Positions 1 through 7,339 of a stretch of 46,705 nt of DNA are shown here, one piece after another; position 1 is the first letter of the stretch, and every line of letters begins with the position of its first letter. The stretch is from the NCBI RefSeq assembly GCF_003732265.1, contig NZ_MOBK01000015.1:1-46705 (forward strand), written 5' to 3'. A program made the position numbers and the translations under genes. The stretch comes from Pseudomonas brassicacearum (GTDB lineage: Bacteria; Pseudomonadota; Gammaproteobacteria; Pseudomonadales; Pseudomonadaceae). The notes below the pieces were generated by a model that had not been told where the DNA came from, searched no databases, and was given only the letters and a program-made list of their open reading frames with translations.

Positions 1-227
1 TCAAGACCCGAGGTCACTTCCCGACTGACGATGCGGCGACAAAACTGATCTGGCTTGGACTGCGCAATATCACAGCAAACTGGGGCTCCGCGGCCCATGA
101 CTGGAAAAGTGCGATGAATCAATTCGCGATTCTGTACGGAGATCGATTTATCAGGCCGACCTGGTAAAAGCATGGCTGCCTAACGGCAGGCCGTTAACGG
201 CCCGCACACAAAATATCTGACAGTCCC
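1..227 (+). mobile_element. Right end of an IS256-family insertion sequence (cut by the window edge)
   Basis: The window opens inside a transposase reading frame that stops at 165-167. About 60 nt later comes a stretch ending CTGACAGTCCC near 227. On the other strand this begins GGGACTGTCAG, which looks like the terminal inverted repeat of IS256-type elements. The exact element boundary is an inference, because the left end and target duplication lie outside the window. Positions 180-203 contain short palindromes (TAACGG/CCGTTA and GCCGTTAACGGC) that may belong to the element's subterminal region. Confidence 0.6.
3..167 (+). CDS. IS256-family (mutator-type) transposase, C-terminal fragment
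   Basis: An open frame runs from base 3 and encodes about 54 residues. It includes GHFPTDDAATKLIWLGLRN, followed by NWGSAAHDWKSAMNQFAILYGDRFI and the stop TAA at 165-167. The GxFPxxxAxxKLxxL(x)LRNI and W..A.NQFAIxF/YxDRF signatures are typical of the extreme C terminus of IS256-family DDE transposases. The catalytic residues lie upstream of the window. Whether the complete element is intact cannot be judged here. Confidence 0.85.
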   Translation, partial: KTRGHFPTDDAATKLIWLGLRNITANWGSAAHDWKSAMNQFAILYGDRFIRPTW

Positions 228-237
228 GCGATTGAAA

Positions 238-268
238 GTAAGGCGCCTGACCCTCGCAGGCGCCTTAC
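238..268. terminator. Strong hairpin beside the IS end, possible terminator
   Basis: A perfect 12-bp inverted repeat (GTAAGGCGCCTG at 238-249 and its complement at 257-268) encloses a 7-nt loop. The stem is GC-rich, as in intrinsic terminators, but neither side has a clear T tract. It could be the terminator of a gene now separated from it by the insertion sequence. Nothing else gene-like is seen between 168 and 433. Confidence 0.45.
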
Positions 269-433
269 AAAATGTCCCTTATACGTAACATCGAGAGGTA
301 GATGTTGCGTATACGACACACAAAAATCGCTCACTTCCAAAACCACGCCCACCGAACCCTACGCATAACCACCCAAACCCCTTCTACACTCACCTCGATC
401 CCACCCCATGACACCGACCCAAAAAGAGCCCCC

Positions 434-1840
434 ATGACCACCCTCGAGAACCGCTTGAAGCAAGGCAAGGCTGCTCGCAAAAACTGCTCGCGCAGAGCTC
501 AAGCGTCCATGGGAAAAGTCACCCGTGACCCACTGCCGCTAATCAAGCGATCCAGCGAAGGTCGAATCAAATCACTGGTCGAATTGCGATATGGCCGCAT
601 GCTCGTGTCGCCGTTCACCTTCTATCGCGGCAACGCCTTGCTGCAGGCTCACGACCTGGCCACCACCCCCAACATGGGCCTGGTCTCGACGATCTGCGGC
701 GATTGCCATCTGATGAATTTCGGTGGTTTTGCCACGCCCGAGCGCAATCTGTTGTTCAGCGTGAATGATTTCGACGAGGTCCACCCCGGTCCGTGGGAAT
801 GGGACCTGAAACGTCTGGTGGCAAGTTTCATGGTGGCAGCTCGTGACCTGCGCCACGGTGAAACAGTGGAGGAAGACGTCTGCTTCCAGGTGGTCCGCGC
901 CTATCAGGACACCATGCTGGAATGTGCCCAACAAAGCTCGCTGGAGAACTGGTACGAGTCCATCAGTTACGATGATTTGCTCAAGCAGGCGAGCAAAAGC
1001 ACGCTGGAGCATGTGGAGCGCGCCATCGAAAAGGCCGAGCGGCGGACGCATGCTGAGCTGCTGCCAAAGATCAGCGAGCGTGACGCGAAAGGTCATTTGG
1101 TGATTCGCGATGACCTGCCGGAAATTTTCCACCTGCATAAAGACACCACGCTGCTGGATGCCGACGATGACTGGCTGCGCCTCTCGGACTGGCGCCCGCT
1201 GTACAAAACATTCATGAGCGAATACCGGGCCACGCTGCAAGCCGACCGTCGTGAGTTGCTGTCACGGTTTCACGTTCACGACATGGCCTTCAAAGTCGTG
1301 GGTGTGGGCAGTGTCGGCACCCGCTGCCTGGTGGCGTTGCTGACGGATGAACAGGAGTTCCCGTTGTTCCTGCAATTCAAGGAAGCGCGGCTTTCGGTGC
1401 TGGCTGATTACGTGAAGGTCAAATCCCGTGTCCGGCATGAGGGTCAGCGCGTGGTCGATGGTCAGCGCTTGATGCAGTCGGCCAGTGACCTGTTCCTTGG
1501 CTGGGCCAGCGGGCCCAGCGGTCGACACTTTTATGTACGCCAGTTGCGCGACATGAAGATTTCAGCGGAACTGGAAAACTTCGATGCCGAAGCCTTTGCG
1601 GCCTATGGGCGCCTGTGTGGCCGCGCCCTCGCCCGCGCGCATGCCAAATCATCCGGGCACGCTTCGCAGATCAGCGGCTACATTGGCAAGAGTGATGCGC
1701 TGGCAGAAGCGCTGGTCAAGTATGCAAAAAGCTACACCGACCAGAATGACCGCGACTATGAACGATTCCAGCAAGCCTGCCGCAAGGGCCAGTTGCGTGC
1801 GCGTTCAGAGGCGGACTTTGCGGCGGATCACTTGCCGTAG
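434..1840 (+). CDS. DUF2252 family protein
   Basis: The protein is 468 residues if started at the ATG at 434, and an A/G-rich stretch (AAAAAGAG) sits just upstream. An in-frame ATG at 302 would add 44 residues of low-complexity, non-family sequence, so 434 is preferred. Diagnostic DUF2252 blocks are GDCHLMNFG (about residues 89-97) and VNDFDEVHPGPWEWDLKRL (about 110-128). These resemble the catalytic loop (HGDxHxxN) and metal-binding Asp of aminoglycoside-phosphotransferase/protein-kinase-like folds, so an ATP-dependent kinase-like activity is plausible but unproven. There is no signal peptide or membrane segment, so it is probably cytoplasmic. It stands alone between the IS end and a good terminator at 1942-1967. 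The substrate is unknown. Confidence 0.85.
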   Translation: MTTLENRLKQGKAARKNCSRRAQASMGKVTRDPLPLIKRSSEGRIKSLVELRYGRMLVSPFTFYRGNALLQAHDLATTPNMGLVSTICGDCHLMNFGGFATPERNLLFSVNDFDEVHPGPWEWDLKRLVASFMVAARDLRHGETVEEDVCFQVVRAYQDTMLECAQQSSLENWYESISYDDLLKQASKSTLEHVERAIEKAERRTHAELLPKISERDAKGHLVIRDDLPEIFHLHKDTTLLDADDDWLRLSDWRPLYKTFMSEYRATLQADRRELLSRFHVHDMAFKVVGVGSVGTRCLVALLTDEQEFPLFLQFKEARLSVLADYVKVKSRVRHEGQRVVDGQRLMQSASDLFLGWASGPSGRHFYVRQLRDMKISAELENFDAEAFAAYGRLCGRALARAHAKSSGHASQISGYIGKSDALAEALVKYAKSYTDQNDRDYERFQQACRKGQLRARSEADFAADHLP

Positions 1841-1941
1841 ACGCACTGGCGCGAGGACGTTCATCTACATGAACTTTTCTTCACCCCATCGCGCCTCAGC
1901 AATCGGTACATTGCCCTCGCTCATTCAAGAAACTACGGTTT

Positions 1942-1967
1942 GCCCGCCCTCCCGCGGGCTTTTTTTT
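1942..1967 (+). terminator. Rho-independent terminator after the DUF2252 gene
   Basis: The stem is GCCCGC (1942-1947) with GCGGGC (1954-1959), a 6-nt loop and a run of eight T (1960-1967). It ends the transcript of the DUF2252 gene about 100 nt downstream of its stop. Confidence 0.9.
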
Positions 1968-2093
1968 GCCTGCAAGAAAGGGCGCTATTGGGTCGGGTTT
2001 TCTATAACTCGATAACTACGTGCCGTTCACATTTCGTTCAGCTCTCATTTCCTATGATCGGCCTCTCAGCTCCCTGTCCGGTCTTCGACGTCC

Positions 2094-3533
2094 ATGTCCC
2101 GCCCTGCCGCTTCACTGTTTCTGCTTGCCGCTTTGCTGTTCTTCTTCGCGCTGGGCAATTACCAACTGCAAGGTTCCACCGAGGCTCGGGTGGCCGGGAT
2201 CGCCATGGCAATGCACCTGGATAACGACTGGGTGACCCCCCGTTTGTTTGGCGAACCGTTTCTTGAAAAACCGCCATTAAGTTTATGGCTCGATGCCGCA
2301 GCGATCCGCGTGTTCGGCGGCACACCGTGGGCCGTGCGACTGGCGTCAGCCTTCGCCGGGTTGTTCAGCGTGATGATTCTTTACGCGATGCTGCGTCGAT
2401 TCGACCGCCCCAAGGACATCGCGTGGACGGCGGGCATCCTGCTCGCCACCATGGCCAGTTACTGGAGCAACGTGCGTGGCGTCGGCGAAGACGCCTTGCT
2501 GGCGTTGGGCGTGAGCATGGCGTTGCTCGCGTTCTTTCAAGGGCAACAAAAGTCGACGCTCGGCAACGCCATGCTGTTTGCTTCAGGGATTGCTATCGCG
2601 ACCTTGAGCAAAGGCGTGCTGGGCCTGGCCATGCCGGGGGTGGTGATCTTCGCGTACCTGTTGGCCGACACGCTGATCGACAAACGCCTGAACCTGGCGG
2701 CCTGGCTGCGCCCCGGACTGTTGACGCTGCTGGGGTTGGTGCCTTTGCTGATCTGGCTCGCCCTGCTTTATCAGCGCAGTGGAGCGCAGGCGGTGACGGA
2801 TGTGCTGCTGACCAACAGTGTCGGACGCTTCAGCGGCTCGTTCGTCGAGGCCGGGCATTACGAACCGTTCTACTACTACCTGGCCAAGCTGCCGCAAGCG
2901 TTTTTGCCGTGGAACATTCTGGTGTACCTGGGGCTTTGGCACTTCCGCAAAAGTCTGGTGGCCAATCGTTACTTGCTGTTTTTCACACTGTGGCTGCTGG
3001 CGCAGTTCGCCATGCTGACGCTAGCCTCGAGCAAACGCACCGTGTACCTGATGTCGATGACACCGGCGGCAGCGGTGATTGCGGCGGAATACGCGAGTGT
3101 GCTGTACGCAAAGCTGAAGGGTCGTGAAACCGCTGCAACCCTGTTGGGGCGCATCGCACGGTATCGACGGAGTGGGGTGATCGGCGTGTTCGCCGTGGTG
3201 ATTGGCGGCTACCTTGCCGCTGCGCAATGGGCGATGCCGCTGGCGGATCGCACCTTGTCCTTTGTGCCGCTGACCGCGCAGATTCAGACGATGCAAGCCA
3301 ACGGACAACAGGTCGCCCTGTTCCAGGCCAATGAGCGAGTGGGTGGCGCCAGTGTGTTCTACAGCCAGCGCCTGCTCAAAGGCCTGGACACTGATGCGCA
3401 ACTGCATGAGTTTCTCGCGGCATCAGCGTCCAACGTCGCGGTCATGTCCGGTGATACCGAACCGGCCGCGCCGTTGAAGGTGCTCAAGACAATGAAGGTG
3501 GGGCGACAGGCTTACTACTTTGTGAGCCTGTAG
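2094..3533 (+). CDS. ArnT-like glycosyltransferase family 39 membrane protein
   Basis: A 479-residue polytopic inner-membrane protein with many hydrophobic segments, starting at about residues 5-23. Near the N terminus the block STEARVAGIAMAM followed by DNDWVTPRLFGEPFLEKPP matches the conserved periplasmic loop of ArnT/PMT-type (GT39) transferases, which carries the acidic catalytic residue; here it reads TEAR instead of DET. Such enzymes move a sugar from a polyprenyl-phosphate carrier onto lipid A, glycolipid or protein in the periplasm. It lies opposite a PAP2 phosphatase and an Ais-like histidine phosphatase, which suggests an LPS-modification role. The arn biosynthetic genes are absent here, so the sugar and acceptor are unknown. 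The last 50 bp overlap the convergent PAP2 gene. No clear Shine-Dalgarno sequence precedes this ATG. Confidence 0.85.
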   Translation: MSRPAASLFLLAALLFFFALGNYQLQGSTEARVAGIAMAMHLDNDWVTPRLFGEPFLEKPPLSLWLDAAAIRVFGGTPWAVRLASAFAGLFSVMILYAMLRRFDRPKDIAWTAGILLATMASYWSNVRGVGEDALLALGVSMALLAFFQGQQKSTLGNAMLFASGIAIATLSKGVLGLAMPGVVIFAYLLADTLIDKRLNLAAWLRPGLLTLLGLVPLLIWLALLYQRSGAQAVTDVLLTNSVGRFSGSFVEAGHYEPFYYYLAKLPQAFLPWNILVYLGLWHFRKSLVANRYLLFFTLWLLAQFAMLTLASSKRTVYLMSMTPAAAVIAAEYASVLYAKLKGRETAATLLGRIARYRRSGVIGVFAVVIGGYLAAAQWAMPLADRTLSFVPLTAQIQTMQANGQQVALFQANERVGGASVFYSQRLLKGLDTDAQLHEFLAASASNVAVMSGDTEPAAPLKVLKTMKVGRQAYYFVSL

Positions 3534-4347
3534 CCACATCAACCCTGGAGCGTTCGGCCTTTTGCAGCACCGGTACATCCAGCCGGGCCCGGCCATAAAA
3601 CGCCAGGGCTGTCAGCAGGCACGCCAGCCAGACGAAGATCCCGGCCCAGAAGGTGTGGGACATGTAATGCCAGCCTTGCAGAACCCGCGTGGTGCCGTAG
3701 ACGAAACCCAGCACCAACGAGAACCACAACACCGCTTTGGAAAAACGCCATTGGTAACGGCGCGCAACGAAGTACAGCGCGAGCATGGTGAAACCGCCCG
3801 ACGCATGCCCACCCGGCCAGCAGCGACCGTCGCCGGCTTCGCGGAACAGCTGGAAGTTGTTGTACCACTCCATGTGAGCAATCTTGCCGCCGTAGAGGGT
3901 CGTTTCAATCGGGCAGTACACGCTGGTGTGCGCCTTGAGGAAATGGATCACGCCGGTGCACACGGAAAACGCGACCACCACAAAGATGAAGTCACGGCGA
4001 TGGTCGTAGGTAAACCGCAGCACGGGGGCTGCTTTGATTCGCTCGAGGAATTGACCGATACGCGGACGCTTTTGCGGGTTGACCAGTGGCCATGCAAACG
4101 AAAGAAACATGCCGATCAAGGCGATTTCAGCGGTCCAGTTCGGAATGATCCGCGCCCACTTGTGGGTGAGTTTCTCGAAGAAGTGAACCTTGTCGAGCGG
4201 GAAGGTCTGGGTGACCGGGTCAAAAAGAAGGTTGCTGAACCAGATGTCGATTTTGGTCATGTCAAACATCAGGAAAACCACGGCCGCGCAGGCTAGCGCA
4301 ATACCGAAGTTCACCCAATAAAAGCGGTGGCGGGAAAAATTCAGCAT
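3484..4347 (-). CDS. PAP2-family membrane phosphatase
   Basis: A 287-residue protein with several membrane segments (first at about residues 11-29). The phosphatase signatures are CWPGGHASGG (the PSGH-like motif) and TRVLQGWHYMSHTFWAG (the SRxxxxxHxxxD-like motif). The usual Ser-Arg is Thr-Arg, and the Asp after the catalytic His is replaced by His (YMSH). A similar SH variant appears in some LpxT-like or lipid phosphatases, so activity is likely but should not be assumed. Family members dephosphorylate lipid A, undecaprenyl pyrophosphate or phospholipid head groups at the periplasmic face. It is the second gene of a leftward pair; the upstream histidine phosphatase ends 25 bp before this ATG. 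It converges on the GT39 gene with a 50-bp overlap. Confidence 0.85.
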   Translation of the reverse strand: MLNFSRHRFYWVNFGIALACAAVVFLMFDMTKIDIWFSNLLFDPVTQTFPLDKVHFFEKLTHKWARIIPNWTAEIALIGMFLSFAWPLVNPQKRPRIGQFLERIKAAPVLRFTYDHRRDFIFVVVAFSVCTGVIHFLKAHTSVYCPIETTLYGGKIAHMEWYNNFQLFREAGDGRCWPGGHASGGFTMLALYFVARRYQWRFSKAVLWFSLVLGFVYGTTRVLQGWHYMSHTFWAGIFVWLACLLTALAFYGRARLDVPVLQKAERSRVDVATGSQSSKPVAPPSLS

Positions 4348-4372
4348 TGTGTGTCCTGATCCAGAGAAAAAG

Positions 4373-5065
4373 TCATTCGGTGGTTACCGTGTGCCAGTCG
4401 GAGGCTTCAATGAAACCCAACATGTGTGTCGTTTGCGGTGTTGGAGCGGAGATAAACAATGAAGCGCCGTAACCCAGGGTCGAGGTCGGCAACTTGAGGT
4501 CTTTTTCAAGTTGCGCCATGCACTCGCTGTGGGTCACCAGCACCAGGTTGCGCCCCGCCACTTTGTGCGCCAGGGCATCACGCAACATAGTGCCCTTGCA
4601 ACTGATTAGCCAGTCTTCGCCGACGCCTGCCTTGCTGAACATGAAATTGGCGGTCTGCGCAGTACGGACCATAGGACTGTTGTAAACGTCCGCCTTGCTC
4701 ATCCCGAGGCGCTGGAACTGCTCGCCTACACTGACCGCCACGCTGCGGGAACGCTCGGTGATGCCATCATCGCCCGCCAGGCAAGGGGCCGGAGAGTGAT
4801 CGCAGCGTTCGACATGGCGCACCAGCACGATCATGTCGCCCTTGGCCCAACCGTCCGTCAGTGCCTTGGCACCCGCGACATTGCCATGGGCCAGGTCCGG
4901 CACCGCGGCAGGCTGCAACAGCCAGACCGTCAACGGGATCACCAGCAGCGCCGACGCCAGCACCACCGCCGCATTGCGATAGCGGGCATAGCGGCTCAAA
5001 TCGATCGAGCGTTTTATCCCGAGTAGATTCAGTCTCAATTCCACATCAAGCCGCCTCGCCGGCAC
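4373..5065 (-). CDS. Membrane-anchored histidine phosphatase (Ais/PmrG-like)
   Basis: A 230-residue protein with a single N-terminal membrane anchor (about residues 29-50) and a periplasmic histidine-phosphatase domain. The phospho-acceptor motif is LVRHVERCDHS, followed by DGIT, YNSPMVRTAQT and the second catalytic His in LVLVTHSEC. The RHxERCD, SPxVRT and THxxC pattern resembles Ais/PmrG, which removes phosphate from LPS core heptose. The function here is inferred from that similarity and from the neighbouring PAP2 and GT39 genes. The frame opens at a GTG (5065). A second in-frame GTG at 5044, preceded by GAGG about 9 nt upstream, is an equally credible start and would shorten the protein by 7 residues. 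It is probably the first gene of an operon with the PAP2 gene. Confidence 0.8.
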   Translation of the reverse strand: MPARRLDVELRLNLLGIKRSIDLSRYARYRNAAVVLASALLVIPLTVWLLQPAAVPDLAHGNVAGAKALTDGWAKGDMIVLVRHVERCDHSPAPCLAGDDGITERSRSVAVSVGEQFQRLGMSKADVYNSPMVRTAQTANFMFSKAGVGEDWLISCKGTMLRDALAHKVAGRNLVLVTHSECMAQLEKDLKLPTSTLGYGASLFISAPTPQTTHMLGFIEASDWHTVTTE

Positions 5066-5188
5066 GTACCGCGCTCATCAAATCCGGTGAGGGTAATGAG
5101 GCAGGCGTCGGCAGCGAGTGAAACTCATGTGAAAAAAAGCTTAAAACCACGCAAAGTCTTGTTACAGGGTACGTCCTACAAAATCCTT

Positions 5189-5214
5189 TCAGCTCTCGCG
5201 AATGCGGCCGATAC
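5189..5214 (+). promoter_or_regulatory. Candidate FliA (sigma-28) promoter of the chemoreceptor gene
   Basis: TCAGCTC (5189-5195) and GCCGATAC (5207-5214) are separated by 11 nt. The second element matches the sigma-28 -10 consensus GCCGATAA at seven of eight positions. The -35 element is a weaker match. The position, about 90 nt before the chemoreceptor start, fits a flagellar/chemotaxis promoter. Confidence 0.5.
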
Positions 5215-5245
5215 ACACCTGCGACCTACCTTGCTGGCTCCCAAA

Positions 5246-5253
5246 AACAACAA
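5246..5253 (+). promoter_or_regulatory. Candidate Hfq/Crc (CA-motif) site in the chemoreceptor leader
   Basis: AACAACAA fits the AANAANAA motif bound by Hfq with Crc in Pseudomonas catabolite repression. It lies about 50 nt before the ATG, further upstream than the usual position near the ribosome-binding site, so the support is modest. Confidence 0.35.
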
Positions 5254-5302
5254 TCTTCCAGCCAATCGACGATCAAGAAGCACAACGTTCCTGGAGGAAT
5301 TG

Positions 5303-7222
5303 ATGAATAGCTGGTTCGGCAATATCAGCGTGAACATGAAACTGGGCCTGGGATTCGGCCTGGTCCTGGCATTGACCTGCGTCCTGGCGCTGACCGGCTG
5401 GACAAGCCTGGGCAGCCTGATTGACCGCAGCAACTGGATGAGCGACATCACCCAGCTCAATGCCGGCCTGACCAAGCTGCGTGTGGTGCGCCTGCAATAC
5501 ATGCTGACCAACGGCGACGAAACCGCCGCGCAGAACGTACAGACCACCCTCGACGCCTTCTCGGCTCAGCAACAAGCGTTGCTGTCGAAATTCAAGAGCC
5601 CGGAAAACCTCAAGCTGCTCAAAGAGCAAGGCACCGTCATTGCGGCGTACCAGACCTCTCTGAACAAAATGCGCAGCGCCTACCGCACCGGCAACAGCGC
5701 CCGCGACACCATGGGCGCCAATGCTGAAACCGCCAGCTCGCTGATCGACGCCATCAGCACCCGAGTGCAGCAAATGCCGCTGAGCGATCAGCGCTTCGAG
5801 CAATTCCAGGCCATCACCGCCGCCAAGGAAGCGTTCATCCTGGCCCGCTATGAAGTGCGCGGCTATACCGCCACCACCAACGCTGAGACCGAACAAAAAG
5901 CCGTCGGCCAACTGGACGTGGCGATTACCAGCCTCAAACCACTCAACGCGCAGTTCGCCGAGACTCAGCAAGACGCCTTGCGTCAGCTCGAAACCGCGCT
6001 GGTCAACTACCGCAGCGCCTTGCAGTCGTTTAAAGCGGCCAACACCGATGCGGTGCAGGCGCGCAAGGAAATGACCGACCAGGGCGCCGCCATCGTGACC
6101 CTGAGCGACCAGCTGTATCAGATCCAGCTCGACCGCCGCGACGCCGAAAGCGCTCAGGCCCGCACCTTGCAAATGATCAGCACCTTGCTCGCGTTGCTGG
6201 TCGGCGTGATTGCCGCCGTGATCATCACCCGTCAAATCACCGGCCCGATTCGCGACACCCTGGCCGTGGTTGAACGCATCGCCAGCGGCGACCTGTCCCA
6301 GGATGTCAAAGTCACGCGCCGTGATGAACTCGGTGTGTTGCAACAAGGCATCGCGCGCATGGGCGTGACCCTGCGCGATCTGATCAGCGGCATCCGCGAC
6401 GGCGTCACGCAAATCGCCAGCGCCGCCGAAGAACTGTCGGCCGTGACCGAACAAACCAGCGCCGGGGTGAACAGCCAGAAGATCGAAACCGATCAGGTCG
6501 CCACCGCCATGCACGAGATGACCGCCACGGTGCAGGAAGTCGCGCGCAACGCCGAAGAAGCCTCGCAAGCCGCCGCCGCGGCAGACGGCGAAGCCCGTGA
6601 AGGCGACAAAGTGGTCAACGAAGCCATCGCCCAGATCGAGCGTCTGGCCAGCGAAGTCGTGCGTTCCACCGAAGCCATGAGCGTGCTGCAACAGGAAAGC
6701 GACAAGATCGGCAGCGTCATGGATGTGATCAAGGCCGTCGCCGAACAGACCAACCTGCTGGCGCTCAACGCCGCGATTGAAGCCGCGCGCGCCGGTGAAG
6801 CCGGTCGTGGTTTTGCGGTAGTGGCCGATGAAGTGCGGGGCCTGGCCCAGCGCACACAGAAATCCACCGAAGAAATCGAAGGCCTGGTGGCCGCTCTGCA
6901 AAATGGTACGCAACAGGTGTCGGCGGTCATGAACAACAGCCGCGCCCTGACCGACAGCAGTGTCGCGCTGACGCGCAAGGCTGGTGTGTCGCTGGAAAAC
7001 ATCACCCGTACGGTGTCCAACATCCAGTCGATGAACCAGCAGATCGCCGCCGCTGCCGAACAGCAAAGCGCCGTGGCCGAAGAGATCAGCCGCAGCATCA
7101 TCAACGTACGCGACGTGTCCGAACAGACCGCCGCCGCCAGCGACGAAACCGCCGCCTCCAGTGTTGAACTGGCGCGGTTGGGTGGGCAATTGCAGCAGAT
7201 GGTCAGCCACTTCCGCGTTTGA
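5303..7222 (+). CDS. Methyl-accepting chemotaxis protein, HBM-type (McpS-like)
   Basis: The 639-residue protein starts at the ATG at 5303, which has GGAGGA at 5293-5298. The open frame extends further upstream, but without a ribosome-binding site and through promoter sequence. The first transmembrane helix is about residues 12-34. A helical periplasmic sensor of about 250 residues (35-289) follows, then the second helix (about 290-309), HAMP (about 310-363) and the coiled-coil signalling domain. The tip (about 480-520) contains AEQTNLLALNAAIEAARAGE. The N-terminal MNSWFGNISVNMKLGLGFG and the sensor length resemble the helical bimodular (HBM) receptor McpS of P. putida, which senses TCA-cycle acids; that ligand is inferred. 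It is transcribed alone and followed by a REP pair. A sigma-28-like promoter precedes it. Confidence 0.9.
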   Translation: MNSWFGNISVNMKLGLGFGLVLALTCVLALTGWTSLGSLIDRSNWMSDITQLNAGLTKLRVVRLQYMLTNGDETAAQNVQTTLDAFSAQQQALLSKFKSPENLKLLKEQGTVIAAYQTSLNKMRSAYRTGNSARDTMGANAETASSLIDAISTRVQQMPLSDQRFEQFQAITAAKEAFILARYEVRGYTATTNAETEQKAVGQLDVAITSLKPLNAQFAETQQDALRQLETALVNYRSALQSFKAANTDAVQARKEMTDQGAAIVTLSDQLYQIQLDRRDAESAQARTLQMISTLLALLVGVIAAVIITRQITGPIRDTLAVVERIASGDLSQDVKVTRRDELGVLQQGIARMGVTLRDLISGIRDGVTQIASAAEELSAVTEQTSAGVNSQKIETDQVATAMHEMTATVQEVARNAEEASQAAAAADGEAREGDKVVNEAIAQIERLASEVVRSTEAMSVLQQESDKIGSVMDVIKAVAEQTNLLALNAAIEAARAGEAGRGFAVVADEVRGLAQRTQKSTEEIEGLVAALQNGTQQVSAVMNNSRALTDSSVALTRKAGVSLENITRTVSNIQSMNQQIAAAAEQQSAVAEEISRSIINVRDVSEQTAAASDETAASSVELARLGGQLQQMVSHFRV

Positions 7223-7250
7223 CGTTCACTGTGCGGTGAATGAAAGAACC

Positions 7251-7327
7251 ATTCGCGAGCAAGCCCGCTCCCACATTTGATCGGCGTCGTACCACGATCA
7301 AATGTGGGAGCGGGCTTGCTCGCGAAT
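7251..7327. repeat. REP doublet (REPIN) 1
   Basis: Two inverted copies of the GTGGGAGCGGGCTTGCTCGC palindrome flank a short spacer, between the chemoreceptor gene and the convergent DUF1329 gene. The whole unit can fold into one long hairpin. Confidence 0.9.
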
Positions 7328-7339
7328 GCGTCAGGGAAG

